DNA of 64,000 bases from Cryobacterium sp. PAMC25264 (lineage in GTDB: Bacteria > Actinomycetota > Actinomycetes > Actinomycetales > Microbacteriaceae). Positions 1 to 9,126 of the stretch are shown one piece after another. The notes beneath the pieces are model-generated. The model saw only the letters and a program-made list of their open reading frames with translations. It was not told where the DNA came from and made no database searches. The stretch lies in contig NZ_CP080383.1 in assembly GCF_019443325.1 (NCBI RefSeq), positions 2,232,001 to 2,296,000 of the forward strand, in the 5' to 3' direction. A program made the translations under genes and the position numbers. How positions within the stretch are numbered: position 1 is the stretch's first letter; each line of letters opens with the position of its first letter.

Positions 1-1496
1 AGGTCGGCACCCCTGCCGACACCGATGTGAAGGTCTTCACCGAGCCCGACGAGCGCTTCTGGGTCGGCGTGGGCCGCTCACGCAGCAACCGCTACCTCAT
101 GATCGAGGCCGGCTCCAGCGTCACCAGCGAGACCTACCTGCTCGAGGCCGCCGACCCCACCGGCGAGTTCACCGTGGTGTGGCCGCGCCGCGACAACGTC
201 GAATACGACGTGGAGCACGCCGTCATCGACGGCGAGGACCGCCTGCTGATCGTGCACAACGACAACGCCGTGAACTTCGAGCTCGTCAGCGTGGCCGCGG
301 GCGACCCGCAGGGCGACAAGCGAGTGGTGCTGCCGCACAACGACCGCATCCGCCTCGAGAGCGTCGACGCGTTCAGGGACTTCGTGGTCGTGGAGTACCG
401 CAAGGACGGCCTCACCCAGGTCGCCTACGCCACCAAGCGTGGCGGCGGGCTCACCGAGCTGAGCTTTGACGAGGCACTCTACTCGGTGGGTATCGGCAGC
501 AACCCGGAGTGGAACCAGCCGACCATCCGGCTCGGCTACACGAGCTTCGTGACCCCGTCCACCGTGTACGACTACGTCGTCGCCACGGGCGAGCTGCGCC
601 TGCTCAAGCAGCAGCCGGTGCTCGGTCACTACGACCCCAGCCTGTTCGAGCAGCGGCGCGAATGGGCCGTCGCCGCCGACGGCACCCGCGTGCCCATCTC
701 GATCGTCTACCGCACCGACCTCGTCGCCCCCGGCACCCCGGCGCCCACCCTGCTCTACGGCTACGGCTCCTACGAGATCAGCATCGATCCGTCCTTCAGC
801 ATCGCCAGGCTCAGCCTGCTCGACCGGGGCATGGTCTTCGCCGTCGCCCACGTGCGCGGCGGCGGCGAGCTCGGCCGAAAGTGGTACGAGAGCGGCAAGA
901 CCCACCATAAGCGCAACTCGTTCACCGACTTCATCGCCTGCGCCGAGCACCTCATCGACTGCGGCTACACCTCCCCCGACCGGCTCGTCGCCGAGGGACG
1001 CAGCGCCGGCGGCCTGCTGATGGGCGCCGTGGCCAACCTGGCCCCTGCCCTGTTCTCCGGCATCCTGGCCGGCGTGCCGTTCGTGGACCCGCTCACCTCC
1101 ATCCTCGACCCGAGCCTGCCGCTCACCGTGATCGAGTGGGACGAGTGGGGCGACCCGCTGCACGACGCCGAGGTGTACTCCTATATGAAGTCGTACTCCC
1201 CGCTCGAGAACGTGCACCAGACGCACTACCCGCGCATCCTCGCCGTCACCAGCCTCAATGACACCCGAGTGCTCTATGTCGAACCAGCCAAGTGGGTGGC
1301 CCGGCTGCGTGAAGTGGGTGCGGATGCCCTGCTCAAGACCGAAATGTCGGCCGGCCATGGCGGCGTGTCCGGCCGCTACGCCGGCTGGCGCGAGCGGGCG
1401 TTCGACTACGCGTGGATCGTCGACGCGGCGGGCGCGCATCCGTCTGGAGAAGGCGAGTTGGCCGCCCTCGGCGCGGACGGCAGCACCAAGGCGTAA
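1..1496 (+). CDS. ptrB: Oligopeptidase B / S9A prolyl-oligopeptidase family protease, 5'-partial
   Basis: Serine peptidase of family S9A, cleaving short peptides after basic residues in the cytoplasm. The frame is already open at base 3 (reading VGTPADTDVKVFTEPDERF), so the true start lies before the window; the GTG at 27 is internal. Counting from that GTG, the nucleophile sits in GRSAGG (Ser about 326) and the catalytic His in SAGHGG (His about 444), with the Asp probably in SLNDTRV between them. The N-terminal part is the end of the beta-propeller (VGVGRSRSNRYLM is typical of the family). It ends at TAA 1494-1496. The next gene is same-strand but about 160 bases away, so it need not be co-transcribed. 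The family call is firm; oligopeptidase B rather than prolyl oligopeptidase rests on motif style. Confidence 0.9.
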   Translation, partial: VGTPADTDVKVFTEPDERFWVGVGRSRSNRYLMIEAGSSVTSETYLLEAADPTGEFTVVWPRRDNVEYDVEHAVIDGEDRLLIVHNDNAVNFELVSVAAGDPQGDKRVVLPHNDRIRLESVDAFRDFVVVEYRKDGLTQVAYATKRGGGLTELSFDEALYSVGIGSNPEWNQPTIRLGYTSFVTPSTVYDYVVATGELRLLKQQPVLGHYDPSLFEQRREWAVAADGTRVPISIVYRTDLVAPGTPAPTLLYGYGSYEISIDPSFSIARLSLLDRGMVFAVAHVRGGGELGRKWYESGKTHHKRNSFTDFIACAEHLIDCGYTSPDRLVAEGRSAGGLLMGAVANLAPALFSGILAGVPFVDPLTSILDPSLPLTVIEWDEWGDPLHDAEVYSYMKSYSPLENVHQTHYPRILAVTSLNDTRVLYVEPAKWVARLREVGADALLKTEMSAGHGGVSGRYAGWRERAFDYAWIVDAAGAHPSGEGELAALGADGSTKA

Positions 1497-1654
1497 GCGC
1501 CCACACTATTCGTTGGGGCGACGGGCCCATCGACCCTGGTTCAGGGCGGTCGGCTTGCCAGTAAAGTGAGCTGATCGCCCAACGCCGCTGGAATGGCGGG
1601 AGCTCCCAGAAGCTCACCTGACGCGACGCAGTGTGTGCTGAGGGGAGCATAGGT

Positions 1655-3953
1655 GTGAAGCTCGCCTCCCTGACCGCCGGACGGCACCCCGCCCTGTCGC
1701 GCACCGATGTGGTGGTGCTGAGCGGCATAGCCCTGGTGCTCGTGGCCAACCTCGTGGGTTTGTCGCTGCACGGCGAGGGTTTCAACATCCTCGTCGACGG
1801 CTGGATGGCGCTCGTCAGCGACTGGGCAGCCGTCGTTCTCGTCTGGCTGGCCGTGCAGCAAGGCACGCCCAGGCGAGCAGACGTCATCCTCGCCGCCGCG
1901 GCTGTGACGGCGCTGGCCGTGGGCGACACCGCCTACCGGCTACTCCCGGCAGCCTCAGCCGGCGACGTGGTACCGACGCTCTCCGACGGCGCCTACCTGA
2001 GCTTCTACCTCCTGATGCTCAGCGTTGTCGCGGTGCTCGCGCGCCGGTCGCTGCGGAAACAGGCCTGGCCGGTGCTGCTCACCAGCGCCGTCGGCGCCCT
2101 CGGTGCCTCCTCGGTGCTGGCTGTGCTGCTCAGCCCGGCCCTGGACGGCGCCAGTGGCGCGCCGCTCTCGGCGCCCATCGTGCTGAGCATCGCCTTCCCC
2201 ATTCTCGACCTGCTGCTCATCGCCGCTCTGGCCGGCATCGCCGCTACGCCCGTGCGGGTGCTGGGCCGGTCTGGCCTGCTGCTGGTGGCCGGGCTGATTC
2301 TCTTCGCCACGGCCGATGTGGTCTACGCCCAGCGGGTGCAGTTCGACCCTATTCTGATCGGCACCGCCCTGAACGGCGCGTGGGCCGTCGGCTTCGCCCT
2401 CATCACGGTCTGGGTGCTCGTGACGGCCCGCGCCCGCCGCCGGCCGGACCACACCACGGTGGCCTCCGCATCCGACGCCTCGGCCTACGCCGCCACGGCC
2501 ATCGCCGCCCCGCTCCTGGCCACCGCCGCCGGCCTGGTCGTGCTCCTCGTCGCCAGCCAGATCGAGGTCTCGGTCCTCGCCGTGAGCCTAGCCGGCAGCG
2601 CGCTGGCCCTCGCCGCGATCCCGCTGGCCTTCCGGCACCGCCTCCTGCACTCCCTCTCGCGCACCGACGAACTCACCGGCCTGCCCAACCGCCGGGCCCT
2701 GGCGATGGATGTCGCCACCCGGCTCCGCGCCATCGACGCGCGCCCCAGCGCCCTCCTGGTGCTCGACCTCGACAGGTTCAAGGAGGTCAACGACAGCCTC
2801 GGCCACGAGGCCGGCGACCGCCTCATCGAACGCATCAGCGCCCGCCTCACCGGTGCCCTGCAGGCCGGGGACTTGCTCGCCCGGCTCGGCGGCGACGAGT
2901 TCGCCGTGCACCTGCACCATGCCGACCGCATGCGCGCAACGGCCATGGCCCGCAGGCTACGCGCGGTGACCGCCCGCCCCATCGTGATCGACGGCCTGAG
3001 TCTGGAGCTCGGGCTGAGCATCGGCATAGCGCTCTCCCCCGAGCACGGCTCAGACCTCAGCGTACTGCTGCGCAAGGCCGACATGGCCATGTACTCGGCC
3101 AAGGCCACTCGGATCGGCCAGCGCATCTACTCCGACGGAGACGACAGTCACGACGGGGCCCGGCTGCGCACCCTGCACGAACTGCGCATCGCCCTGACCG
3201 ACGACCAGCTCGTGCTGCACTACCAGCCCAAGATAGACCTGGCCACGGACACGGTACCCGGCGTGGAGGCCCTGGTGCGCTGGAACCATCCCACCCGCGG
3301 ACTGCTGTACCCGGCCGACTTCCTCGACGTGGCCGAAAAGGGCGGGCTCATGCGCACGCTCACCCGGGTGGTGCTCGAACTCGCGCTCGACCAGCCGCCG
3401 TCTGGCAGAAGCAGGGACGTGAGTTGACCGTCGCGGTGAACCTCTCCTCCCGGTCCCTCGGTGACTACCAGCTCGCCGGGGTGGTCACGCAGATGCTCAC
3501 GGCCAGGGGCTGCCCGGCTCCGCACTCATGCTCGAGGTGACCGAAGAGTTCCTACTCGTGGACCGTGACCGAGCCCGGAACATCCTGATGCGCCTGCGCA
3601 GCGCGGGCGTGCTCATCGCGGTCGATGACTTCGGCACCGGCTACAGTTCGCTGGCCTACCTGCGTGACCTGCCCATCGACGAGCTCAAGCTCGACCAGTC
3701 CTTTGTCATCCCCATGCTCGACGACGATCGAGCCTCCGCACTGGTGGCCTCGTCCATCCACCTGGGCCACAGCCTCGGCATGCGCATCGTGGCGGAGGGC
3801 GTGGAGACCGCGGAGGTTCTCGACCAGTTGGCGCATTTCGCCTGCGACATTGTGCAGGGCTACTTCGTGTCGCACCCGGTCGCCGCGAACCAGCTGGAGC
3901 GCTGGCTCGACGACCGCGCGGTGCTCCCGATCGACGTTCCCGCCGGCCGCTGA
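1655..3953 (+). pseudogene. Membrane GGDEF-EAL cyclic-di-GMP protein, two frameshifts
   Basis: Bifunctional c-di-GMP turnover protein. From the GTG at 1655 (upstream GTG/TTG codons are possible) the first ~320 residues are hydrophobic, with roughly eight membrane helices, followed by a GGDEF domain with an intact GGDEF motif (residues ~412-416) and an EAL domain with EAL at ~538. The frame breaks near 3399-3403, where VWQKQGRELTVAVNLSSRSL continues in another frame, and again near 3505-3512, after which LPGSALMLEVTEEFLLVD continues to the stop at 3953. Both breaks are repaired by adding one base (likely a G at cag-ccg and a C at ggc-tgc). Repaired, the protein is about 765 residues with a complete EAL domain, including DDFGTGYSSL and DELKLDQSFV. 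Either a recent pseudogene or two undercalled bases; I favour the second. Confidence 0.8.
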
Positions 3954-4293
3954 GCTCGCCCAGCAGGGCCTCGCCCCGGCCGGGCCGCCGCTGGCGCTGT
4001 ACCACGGCATGCCGACCGACACCGTGGACGTCACGGCCGGGTTCCCGGTGGCCGGGCCCGCCCACGGCGCCGGTGACGTCGTGGTCACGGACCTGCCCGT
4101 CGGCAAGGCCGTGACGAGTATCTACACGGGCCCCTACGACGGGATGACCCGCACCTACGACGAGATCGCCGTCTGGCTGCGCAAGCACGGCCTGGCAACG
4201 GGCGCCGACATGTGGGAGGAATACCTGACCGGACCCGACGCGGACCCGGACCCCACCACCTGGCAGACCCGGATCGTGCTGCCGCTCGCCTGA
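3949..4293 (+). pseudogene. 5'-truncated GyrI-like small-molecule-binding domain
   Basis: Residues matching the C-terminal two thirds of GyrI-like / AraC effector-binding domains: AELAQQGLAPAGPPLALYHG, then FPVAGP, then IYTGPYDGMTRTYDEIAVWL, ending TWQTRIVLPLA, as in stand-alone GyrI proteins of about 155-160 residues. The first ~45 residues (strand 1 and most of helix 1) are missing, because homology begins inside the last codons of the upstream EAL gene in a different frame. The only convenient ATG (4009) would give 94 residues. Either the 5' half was deleted together with the intergenic region, or a short functional form is made. The frame change from the EAL gene is not the one-base-loss type seen elsewhere in the window, so simple homopolymer error does not restore the missing part. 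Confidence 0.65.
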
Positions 4294-4351
4294 GCGGATG
4301 CGGGGCTCTGCCGTCGCGGGGATGTCGGCGGCTGCGTGAGAACATGGACCC

Positions 4352-7300
4352 ATGCCGCCGCCCCTCCCGCCTTCCCGCCGGGCGGCCGGCGCATCCGACT
4401 GGAAGGCGGCCGTCGCGGCCCTCAGCGGCGGCCTGACCGCGGACGCGCCGTCGCCCGACACTGTCGCGGACTCCCCCGAGGCCCGCACGACACTGGGCCT
4501 GCTCTTCGAGCTGCGCGAGCAGACCCCGCGCAGCGCCGACCGCTGGCGCGGCGCCACAGCCGTGCGCGCCTCCGCCACCCGGCCCCGCGCCGGCGCCTAC
4601 CGGCTCGGCGTGCGTCCGGTGATCCAGAGCAACTCGGGCAAATGGGTCAAGTCCACTATCACGTGGAGCAACGTGGGCTACCAGCTCAACCGGCTCAACC
4701 TCAACGTGGAACAGCACCGCTGGTTCTGCCAGTTCGTGCCGCTTCACCGGGTCGACCGTCCGGTATACAACGGCCAGGACACCGAGTGGCTCTACCTCGA
4801 CGAGTTCGAGAGCCCGTTGCTCTGGCACCTGCTCGCCGAGGCGGCCCGCCTCGGCATCGGCCTGGCGGGCAGCCACAAAGACGCTCAGGTCACCGTGGGC
4901 AGCACCGCGACGGTGCAGCTCGATGCCGCCCTGACCCCCACTGCCCTGACCCTCTCGCCCGTCCTCACCATCGACGGCCGGGCGCATCCGGTGGGCGACG
5001 CGGGTAGCATCGGCGCCCACGGCGTGTACGCCTTCGCGCTCGGCGCCGATCCGGCCATCGTGCTCGCGCCCAGCGCGGCCCCGCTCAGCGCCGAACAGCG
5101 CACCCTGCTCGGAGCCGCCGGTTCCTCCGGCCTGGTCGTGCCGGCCGGTGAGGTCGACGAGTTCCTGCACGGGTACTACCCCACCCTCCGCCGCGGCGTG
5201 CCGGTGACGAGCACGGATGCCTCCATCGAGTTCCCGCCCCCGCCCCCGCCCGTGCTCGTGCACACCGTGAGCTTCGAGCCCAAGCAGGCCGTGCGGCTGG
5301 ACTGGCAGTGGCAGGGCGACCGCGACGAAGAAGCCGAGACCGAACTGCTGGGCCGGGTGGCCGACGCGGTTCCCGGCCTGCCGGTTCCGGCCGACCCTGA
5401 CGCCCCCACCGTGACGCTGACGGGCGTGCCCGCCGCCGAGTACACGGACAAGGCGCTCCCCCGGCTCGGCGAGGTGGCCGGGCTGCGCGTTGACCTGGTC
5501 GGTGCCAAGCCGGACTACCGCGAACTCACCGCCACCCCGCAGCTGATCGTGACCACTGTGGAGACCGAGAAACGCGACTGGTTCGACCTCGGCGTGCTCG
5601 TGAAGATCGACGGCCGCAGCATCCCGTTCGACCCCATCTTTCGGGCTCTGGCGAAGGGGCGCAAGAAGCTGCTGCTGGTCGACAACAGCTACCTCTCGCT
5701 CACCCAGCCCGTGTTCGACCGCTTGCGCGACCTCATCGACGAGGCCAGAGCACTGCAGGAGTGGGAGACCGGCCTGCGGATCAACCGGCACCAGGCCAGT
5801 CTGTGGTCGGACTTCGAGGACCTCGCCGACGAGACCGAACAGGCCGTCTCCTGGCGTGCCGCCGTGGGCGGGCTGTTGCGGCTCGAGGGCGCCGACCCGG
5901 ATTCGGCGGGCGTGACCGGGACGGCAGGCGCGGCGGCGCTGCCCGGCGCCACTCCCCTGCCTGCTGAATTGAACGCCACCCTGCGCCCCTACCAGGTGGC
6001 CGGATTCGAGTGGCTGGCGTTCCTCTGGGACCACGGCCTCGGCGGCATCCTGGCCGACGACATGGGACTCGGCAAGACCCTGCAGACCCTCGCGCTGCTC
6101 AGCCACGCCGTTCAGCACTCGGCGGGCCCCCAGGCCGGCGCCTCAGCGTCCGCAGAGTCCGCGCCGAACCGCCCGTTCCTCATCGTGGCGCCCACCTCGG
6201 TGGTCTCCAACTGGCTTACCGAGGCCGCCCGGTTCACTCCGAACCTGCGGGTCGGGTCGGTGTCGAGCACCCAGGCCACCAGCGGACGCCCTCTGGCCGA
6301 GCAGGCGGAGGGGCTCGACGTGCTCGTCACGTCGTACGCTCTGTTCCGGCTCGACGCCGCGGCCTACCAGGCGCACGGCTGGGCGGGCCTGATCCTCGAT
6401 GAGGCGCAGTTCGTGAAGAACCGCACCTCCCAGCTGCACCGCGCGGCCCGCGACCTCGACGTGCCGTTCAAGCTGGCCGTGACCGGCACGCCCATGGAGA
6501 ACAACCTGCTTGAGCTCTGGGCACTGTTCTCGATCGTCGCGCCGGGCCTGTTCCCCTCGGCCCGCCGCTTCACCGAGGAGTACCTGCGCCCGGCCGAGCG
6601 CAAGGTGCGCTCGCAGGGCGAGCTGATCGAGCGGCTGCGGCGACGCATCCGCCCGCTCATGCTGCGGCGCACCAAGGATGTCGTGGCCCGCGACCTGCCG
6701 GCCAAGCAGGAACAGGTGCTGCGCGTCGAGCTCGACCCACGCCACCGGGAGATCTATGACACGTTCCTGCAGCGGGAGCGCCAGAAGTTGCTCGGGCTCA
6801 TGGAGGATCTCGAGGCCAACCGGTTCATCGTGTTCCGGTCGATCACGCTGCTGCGCATGCTGAGCCTGGATGCGTCGCTGGTCGACGACGAGTACGCCGA
6901 CGTGCCCTCGAGCAAGCTCGACGCTCTGTTCGAGCAGCTCGACGAGGTGGTCGCCGAGGGCCACCGGGCGCTCATCTTCAGCCAGTTCACCTCGTATCTG
7001 GCCCTGGCCGCGGCGCGGCTGGAGAAACGTGGCATCCGTTACAGCTATCTCGATGGCGGTACCACCGACCGCCCTGCCGTCATCGACGAGTTCAAGACCG
7101 GGGACGCCCCAGTGTTCCTGATCAGCCTCAAGGCCGGCGGCTTCGGCCTCAACCTCACGGAGGCCGACTACGTGTTCCTGCTCGACCCCTGGTGGAACCC
7201 GGCCAGCGAGTCGCAGGCCATCGACCGCACCCACCGGATCGGCCAGACCAAGAGTGTGATGGTGTACCGGCTCGTGGCCGCCGACACCATCGAGGAGAAG

Positions 7301-7414
7301 GTGATGGCGCTCAAGGACAGCAAGGCCAAGCTCGTGCAGGCCGTGCTCGACGACGACGCCGCCTTCGCCCAGTCGCTCACGGCCGACGACATCCGGGGCC
7401 TCCTCGAGCCCTAA
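4352..7414 (+). CDS. SNF2/RAD54-family DEAD-like helicase (HepA type)
   Basis: ATP-dependent DNA translocase, 1020 residues. The N-terminal ~480 residues form the bacterial SNF2-associated region, followed by the SNF2 ATPase core with Walker A MGLGKT (residues 571-576), DEAQ box (ILDEAQ, Asp about 683), the VTGTPMENN segment, and a helicase C-terminal domain ending with QAIDRTHRIGQ (motif VI). Many actinobacterial homologs begin with a SWIM zinc finger (CxC...CxH) before a DWKAAL-like segment. Here the protein starts almost at that point (GASDWKAAVAALSGG) and no SWIM cysteines are present; the truncated GyrI gene lies only 58 bases upstream, leaving no room for it. It ends before a strong hairpin that also serves the convergent gene. 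Role is probably DNA repair or transcription recycling; no neighbour narrows it. Confidence 0.9.
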   Translation: MPPPLPPSRRAAGASDWKAAVAALSGGLTADAPSPDTVADSPEARTTLGLLFELREQTPRSADRWRGATAVRASATRPRAGAYRLGVRPVIQSNSGKWVKSTITWSNVGYQLNRLNLNVEQHRWFCQFVPLHRVDRPVYNGQDTEWLYLDEFESPLLWHLLAEAARLGIGLAGSHKDAQVTVGSTATVQLDAALTPTALTLSPVLTIDGRAHPVGDAGSIGAHGVYAFALGADPAIVLAPSAAPLSAEQRTLLGAAGSSGLVVPAGEVDEFLHGYYPTLRRGVPVTSTDASIEFPPPPPPVLVHTVSFEPKQAVRLDWQWQGDRDEEAETELLGRVADAVPGLPVPADPDAPTVTLTGVPAAEYTDKALPRLGEVAGLRVDLVGAKPDYRELTATPQLIVTTVETEKRDWFDLGVLVKIDGRSIPFDPIFRALAKGRKKLLLVDNSYLSLTQPVFDRLRDLIDEARALQEWETGLRINRHQASLWSDFEDLADETEQAVSWRAAVGGLLRLEGADPDSAGVTGTAGAAALPGATPLPAELNATLRPYQVAGFEWLAFLWDHGLGGILADDMGLGKTLQTLALLSHAVQHSAGPQAGASASAESAPNRPFLIVAPTSVVSNWLTEAARFTPNLRVGSVSSTQATSGRPLAEQAEGLDVLVTSYALFRLDAAAYQAHGWAGLILDEAQFVKNRTSQLHRAARDLDVPFKLAVTGTPMENNLLELWALFSIVAPGLFPSARRFTEEYLRPAERKVRSQGELIERLRRRIRPLMLRRTKDVVARDLPAKQEQVLRVELDPRHREIYDTFLQRERQKLLGLMEDLEANRFIVFRSITLLRMLSLDASLVDDEYADVPSSKLDALFEQLDEVVAEGHRALIFSQFTSYLALAAARLEKRGIRYSYLDGGTTDRPAVIDEFKTGDAPVFLISLKAGGFGLNLTEADYVFLLDPWWNPASESQAIDRTHRIGQTKSVMVYRLVAADTIEEKVMALKDSKAKLVQAVLDDDAAFAQSLTADDIRGLLEP

Positions 7415-7420
7415 TCCCCT

Positions 7421-7485
7421 CCCGCGAGCTGTGAGAAAAGCCCCAAAAATACGGGATTCTTGGGGCTTTTCTCACAGTTCGCGGG
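7421..7485. repeat. Long snap-back palindrome, copy 1 (bidirectional terminator-like)
   Basis: Arms of 26 bases (7421-7446 and 7460-7485) pair with one mismatch around a 13-base loop. The arm core reads TGTGAGAAAAGCCCCAA and its complement ends in a run of T on both strands. It lies between the convergent helicase and oxidoreductase genes, so it can stop transcription from both sides. A related element with the same core (TGTGAGTAAAGCCCC) lies at 30832-30897, so this is a repeat family rather than an ordinary terminator. Confidence 0.85.
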
Positions 7486-7497
7486 TGGTTGGGCGGG

Positions 7498-8130
7498 TTA
7501 TTTGACCAGGGCGAAGCCGCCGGTCCAGTTGATGGCGCCACCGGCGGCGAGGGTGAGCTGCAGGAATCCGAGGGCCTCGAGCTCGCGGGCGCGCTTGAGG
7601 GCTCCGGCGTCGACCGCAGCCACGCCACCGGCGGTGATCAGGGCGATCAGGGCCTCTTTGGCAGATGCGTCATCGCCGGCGACCAGCACCGTGGTGGGCT
7701 GGGCGCCGCCGACGGAACCGGTGGCCAGGGTCGCGGCGAAGGTGGTGTTGAAGGCCTTGAGCACGCGGGCGCCGGGAACCGTCTCGGCGATGACCTGCGC
7801 GGCCGAGCCGTCGGCCGGCACGACGAGCGAGTCGAAGGTGGCGAAATCGAGCGGGTTGGTGATGTCCACCACGATCTTGCCGTCGAGCTGGCCCGCGTAG
7901 TGAGCGAGCACACCGGCAACGGCCGGGTAGGGCAGGGCGAGGACGACGATGTCGCCGGTGAGCACGTCGCCGGCTACGCCCGACACGACGGTGGACCCGG
8001 CAGCGGCCGCGGCTGCGGCGGTCTTCTCGGCGTCCTGCGCGAGAAGCTGCACGGTTGCCCCTCCCGTGCCCGCGATCGCTGCGATGGCCGTGCCCATGTT
8101 GCCTGCTCCGATGATGCTGACGCTCGTCAT
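7498..8130 (-). CDS. NADPH-dependent F420 reductase-like oxidoreductase
   Basis: A 210-residue Rossmann protein of the F420-NADP oxidoreductase/ProC-like N-terminal family. The dinucleotide loop is at the extreme N-terminus (VSIIGAGNMG, residues 4-13), followed by DIVVLALPYPAV and KIVVDITNPL, then RVLKAFNTTFA, which is typical of this family. The cofactor pair is inferred from the family; substrate is unknown. Start at 8130 is supported by AAGGAG six to eight bases upstream. It is divergent from a marR gene, with a perfect operator dyad between them, so repression by that MarR protein and induction by a small electrophile or phenolic is likely. Its 3' end meets the helicase gene at the hairpin. 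Confidence 0.85.
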   Translation of the reverse strand: MTSVSIIGAGNMGTAIAAIAGTGGATVQLLAQDAEKTAAAAAAAGSTVVSGVAGDVLTGDIVVLALPYPAVAGVLAHYAGQLDGKIVVDITNPLDFATFDSLVVPADGSAAQVIAETVPGARVLKAFNTTFAATLATGSVGGAQPTTVLVAGDDASAKEALIALITAGGVAAVDAGALKRARELEALGFLQLTLAAGGAINWTGGFALVK

Positions 8131-8161
8131 GACGTGCTCCTTCTCGCCTTCCGGCGATTCA

Positions 8162-8212
8162 TTGGTTGTTGATACAAGTAATGTACCGCACATTACTTGT
8201 CGCGTCAACCAA
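8162..8212. promoter_or_regulatory. MarR-type operator dyad in divergent promoter region
   Basis: A perfect inverted repeat: ACAAGTAATGT (8174-8184), five-base spacer, and its exact complement (8190-8200). Outside it TTGGTTG (8162-8168) and CAACCAA (8206-8212) form a second, concentric perfect dyad at equal distance. It lies in the 111-base gap between the oxidoreductase and marR starts, in place to control both. Binding by the adjacent MarR protein is inferred from position and symmetry. Confidence 0.8.
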
Positions 8213-8241
8213 ACAGTGCAGGTATTGGCTAAGCTGGAGTC

Positions 8242-8748
8242 ATGGACACGAACGAAACAGACACCGTGCAGGGACTCAATCAGGCTCAATTGCAGGCCTG
8301 GATGCGTTTTGTGGCCGTCGTCGAACTCGTCCCCGGTCTGCTCGACTCCCAGTTGCAGCGCGACTCCGATCTCAGCCACTTCGAGTACTACGTGCTGGCG
8401 ATGCTGTCCGAGGCGCCCAACCAGACGCTCCAGATGACCGGGCTCTCCTCGATGACCAACTCCAGCCTCCCGCGCCTGTCCCACGTCGTGCGCCGTCTCG
8501 AAGAACGCGGCCTGGTGCAGCGCAGCCCCTGTCCGACCGACCGCCGGGCCACGAACGCCTCACTCACCGCAGAGGGCTGGGCCGTCGTGCAGGAGGCCGC
8601 CCCCGGACACATCCGCACGGTGCGGGAGAACGTGATCGATCCACTCACCGACGAACAGGTGGCCCAACTCAACGCCATCTCCAACCAGTTGCTGCAGAAG
8701 CTCGACCCCACCAACCGCCTCAACAGCGGGGCACCCGAAGGAGCCTGA
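8242..8748 (+). CDS. MarR-family transcriptional regulator
   Basis: A 168-residue winged-helix regulator. The helix-turn-helix and wing are visible as LSSMTNSSLPRLSHVVRRLE followed by ERGLVQRSPCPTDRRATNASLT, the usual MarR recognition helix and beta-wing (DRRATNASLT at about residues 97-106). The N- and C-terminal helices would form the dimer interface. The ATG at 8242 follows the operator dyad at once, so autoregulation is expected, together with control of the divergent oxidoreductase. The next gene begins two bases after its stop and uses a GAAGGAG ribosome site inside its last codons, so the two are co-translated. Ligand is unknown. Confidence 0.9.
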   Translation: MDTNETDTVQGLNQAQLQAWMRFVAVVELVPGLLDSQLQRDSDLSHFEYYVLAMLSEAPNQTLQMTGLSSMTNSSLPRLSHVVRRLEERGLVQRSPCPTDRRATNASLTAEGWAVVQEAAPGHIRTVRENVIDPLTDEQVAQLNAISNQLLQKLDPTNRLNSGAPEGA

Positions 8749-8750
8749 TC

Positions 8751-9110
8751 GTGCGCATCACCCAGCTGGCGCCCGGCGAGGTCTTCGTCTTCGGGTCGAA
8801 CGCGGCGGGGATGCACGCCGCCGGTGCGGCCGCGATGGCGCACGAACGGTTTGGCGCGGTCTGGGGTCAGGGCCACGGGCTGCACGGGCAGTCCTATGCC
8901 ATCAACTCGATGAGCGGGTTGGCCATTCTGCAGGCCGAGGTGGGCGGATTCGTGGACTTCGCGGCGCAGCATCCTGAGTTCAGGTTTCTCGTCACCGAGA
9001 TCGGCTGTGGCATCGCAGGCTACACGCCCGCCGAGGTCGCGCCGTTCTTCGCCGGCGCGGGCGAGAACGTCGTGTTACCGCCCCGGTTCGCCCAGGAGCT
9101 GGGGCGCTGA
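8751..9110 (+). CDS. A1S_2505-like protein (phage-type, macrodomain-like)
   Basis: A 119-residue protein with the family signature VFVFGSNAAGMHAAGAAAMA at the N-terminus, then GQGHGLHGQSYAI, FLVTEIGCGIAGYTPAEVAP and NVVLPPRF. These match a group named after an Acinetobacter phage non-structural protein and resemble macrodomain-type ADP-ribose pockets (GSN.AG.HGAGAA, IGCG.AGY). The activity of the group is not known to me. GTG at 8751 is chosen because a strong GAAGGAG lies six bases upstream in the end of marR, so it belongs to the marR transcript. A few bases further on the frameshifted nuclease-helicase gene ends convergently. Confidence 0.7.
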   Translation: MRITQLAPGEVFVFGSNAAGMHAAGAAAMAHERFGAVWGQGHGLHGQSYAINSMSGLAILQAEVGGFVDFAAQHPEFRFLVTEIGCGIAGYTPAEVAPFFAGAGENVVLPPRFAQELGR

Positions 9111-9126
9111 GCTCTGCGGGCCGGGA

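Noticed and set aside
78..1439. Long opposite-strand open frame across the peptidase gene
   Set aside because: High-GC shadow frame; low-complexity Val/His/Gly/Glu composition, no start site, and overlaps a certain gene.
7494..8172. Plus-strand open frames over the F420-reductase gene
   Set aside because: Shadow of the minus-strand gene, which has domain motifs and ribosome site.
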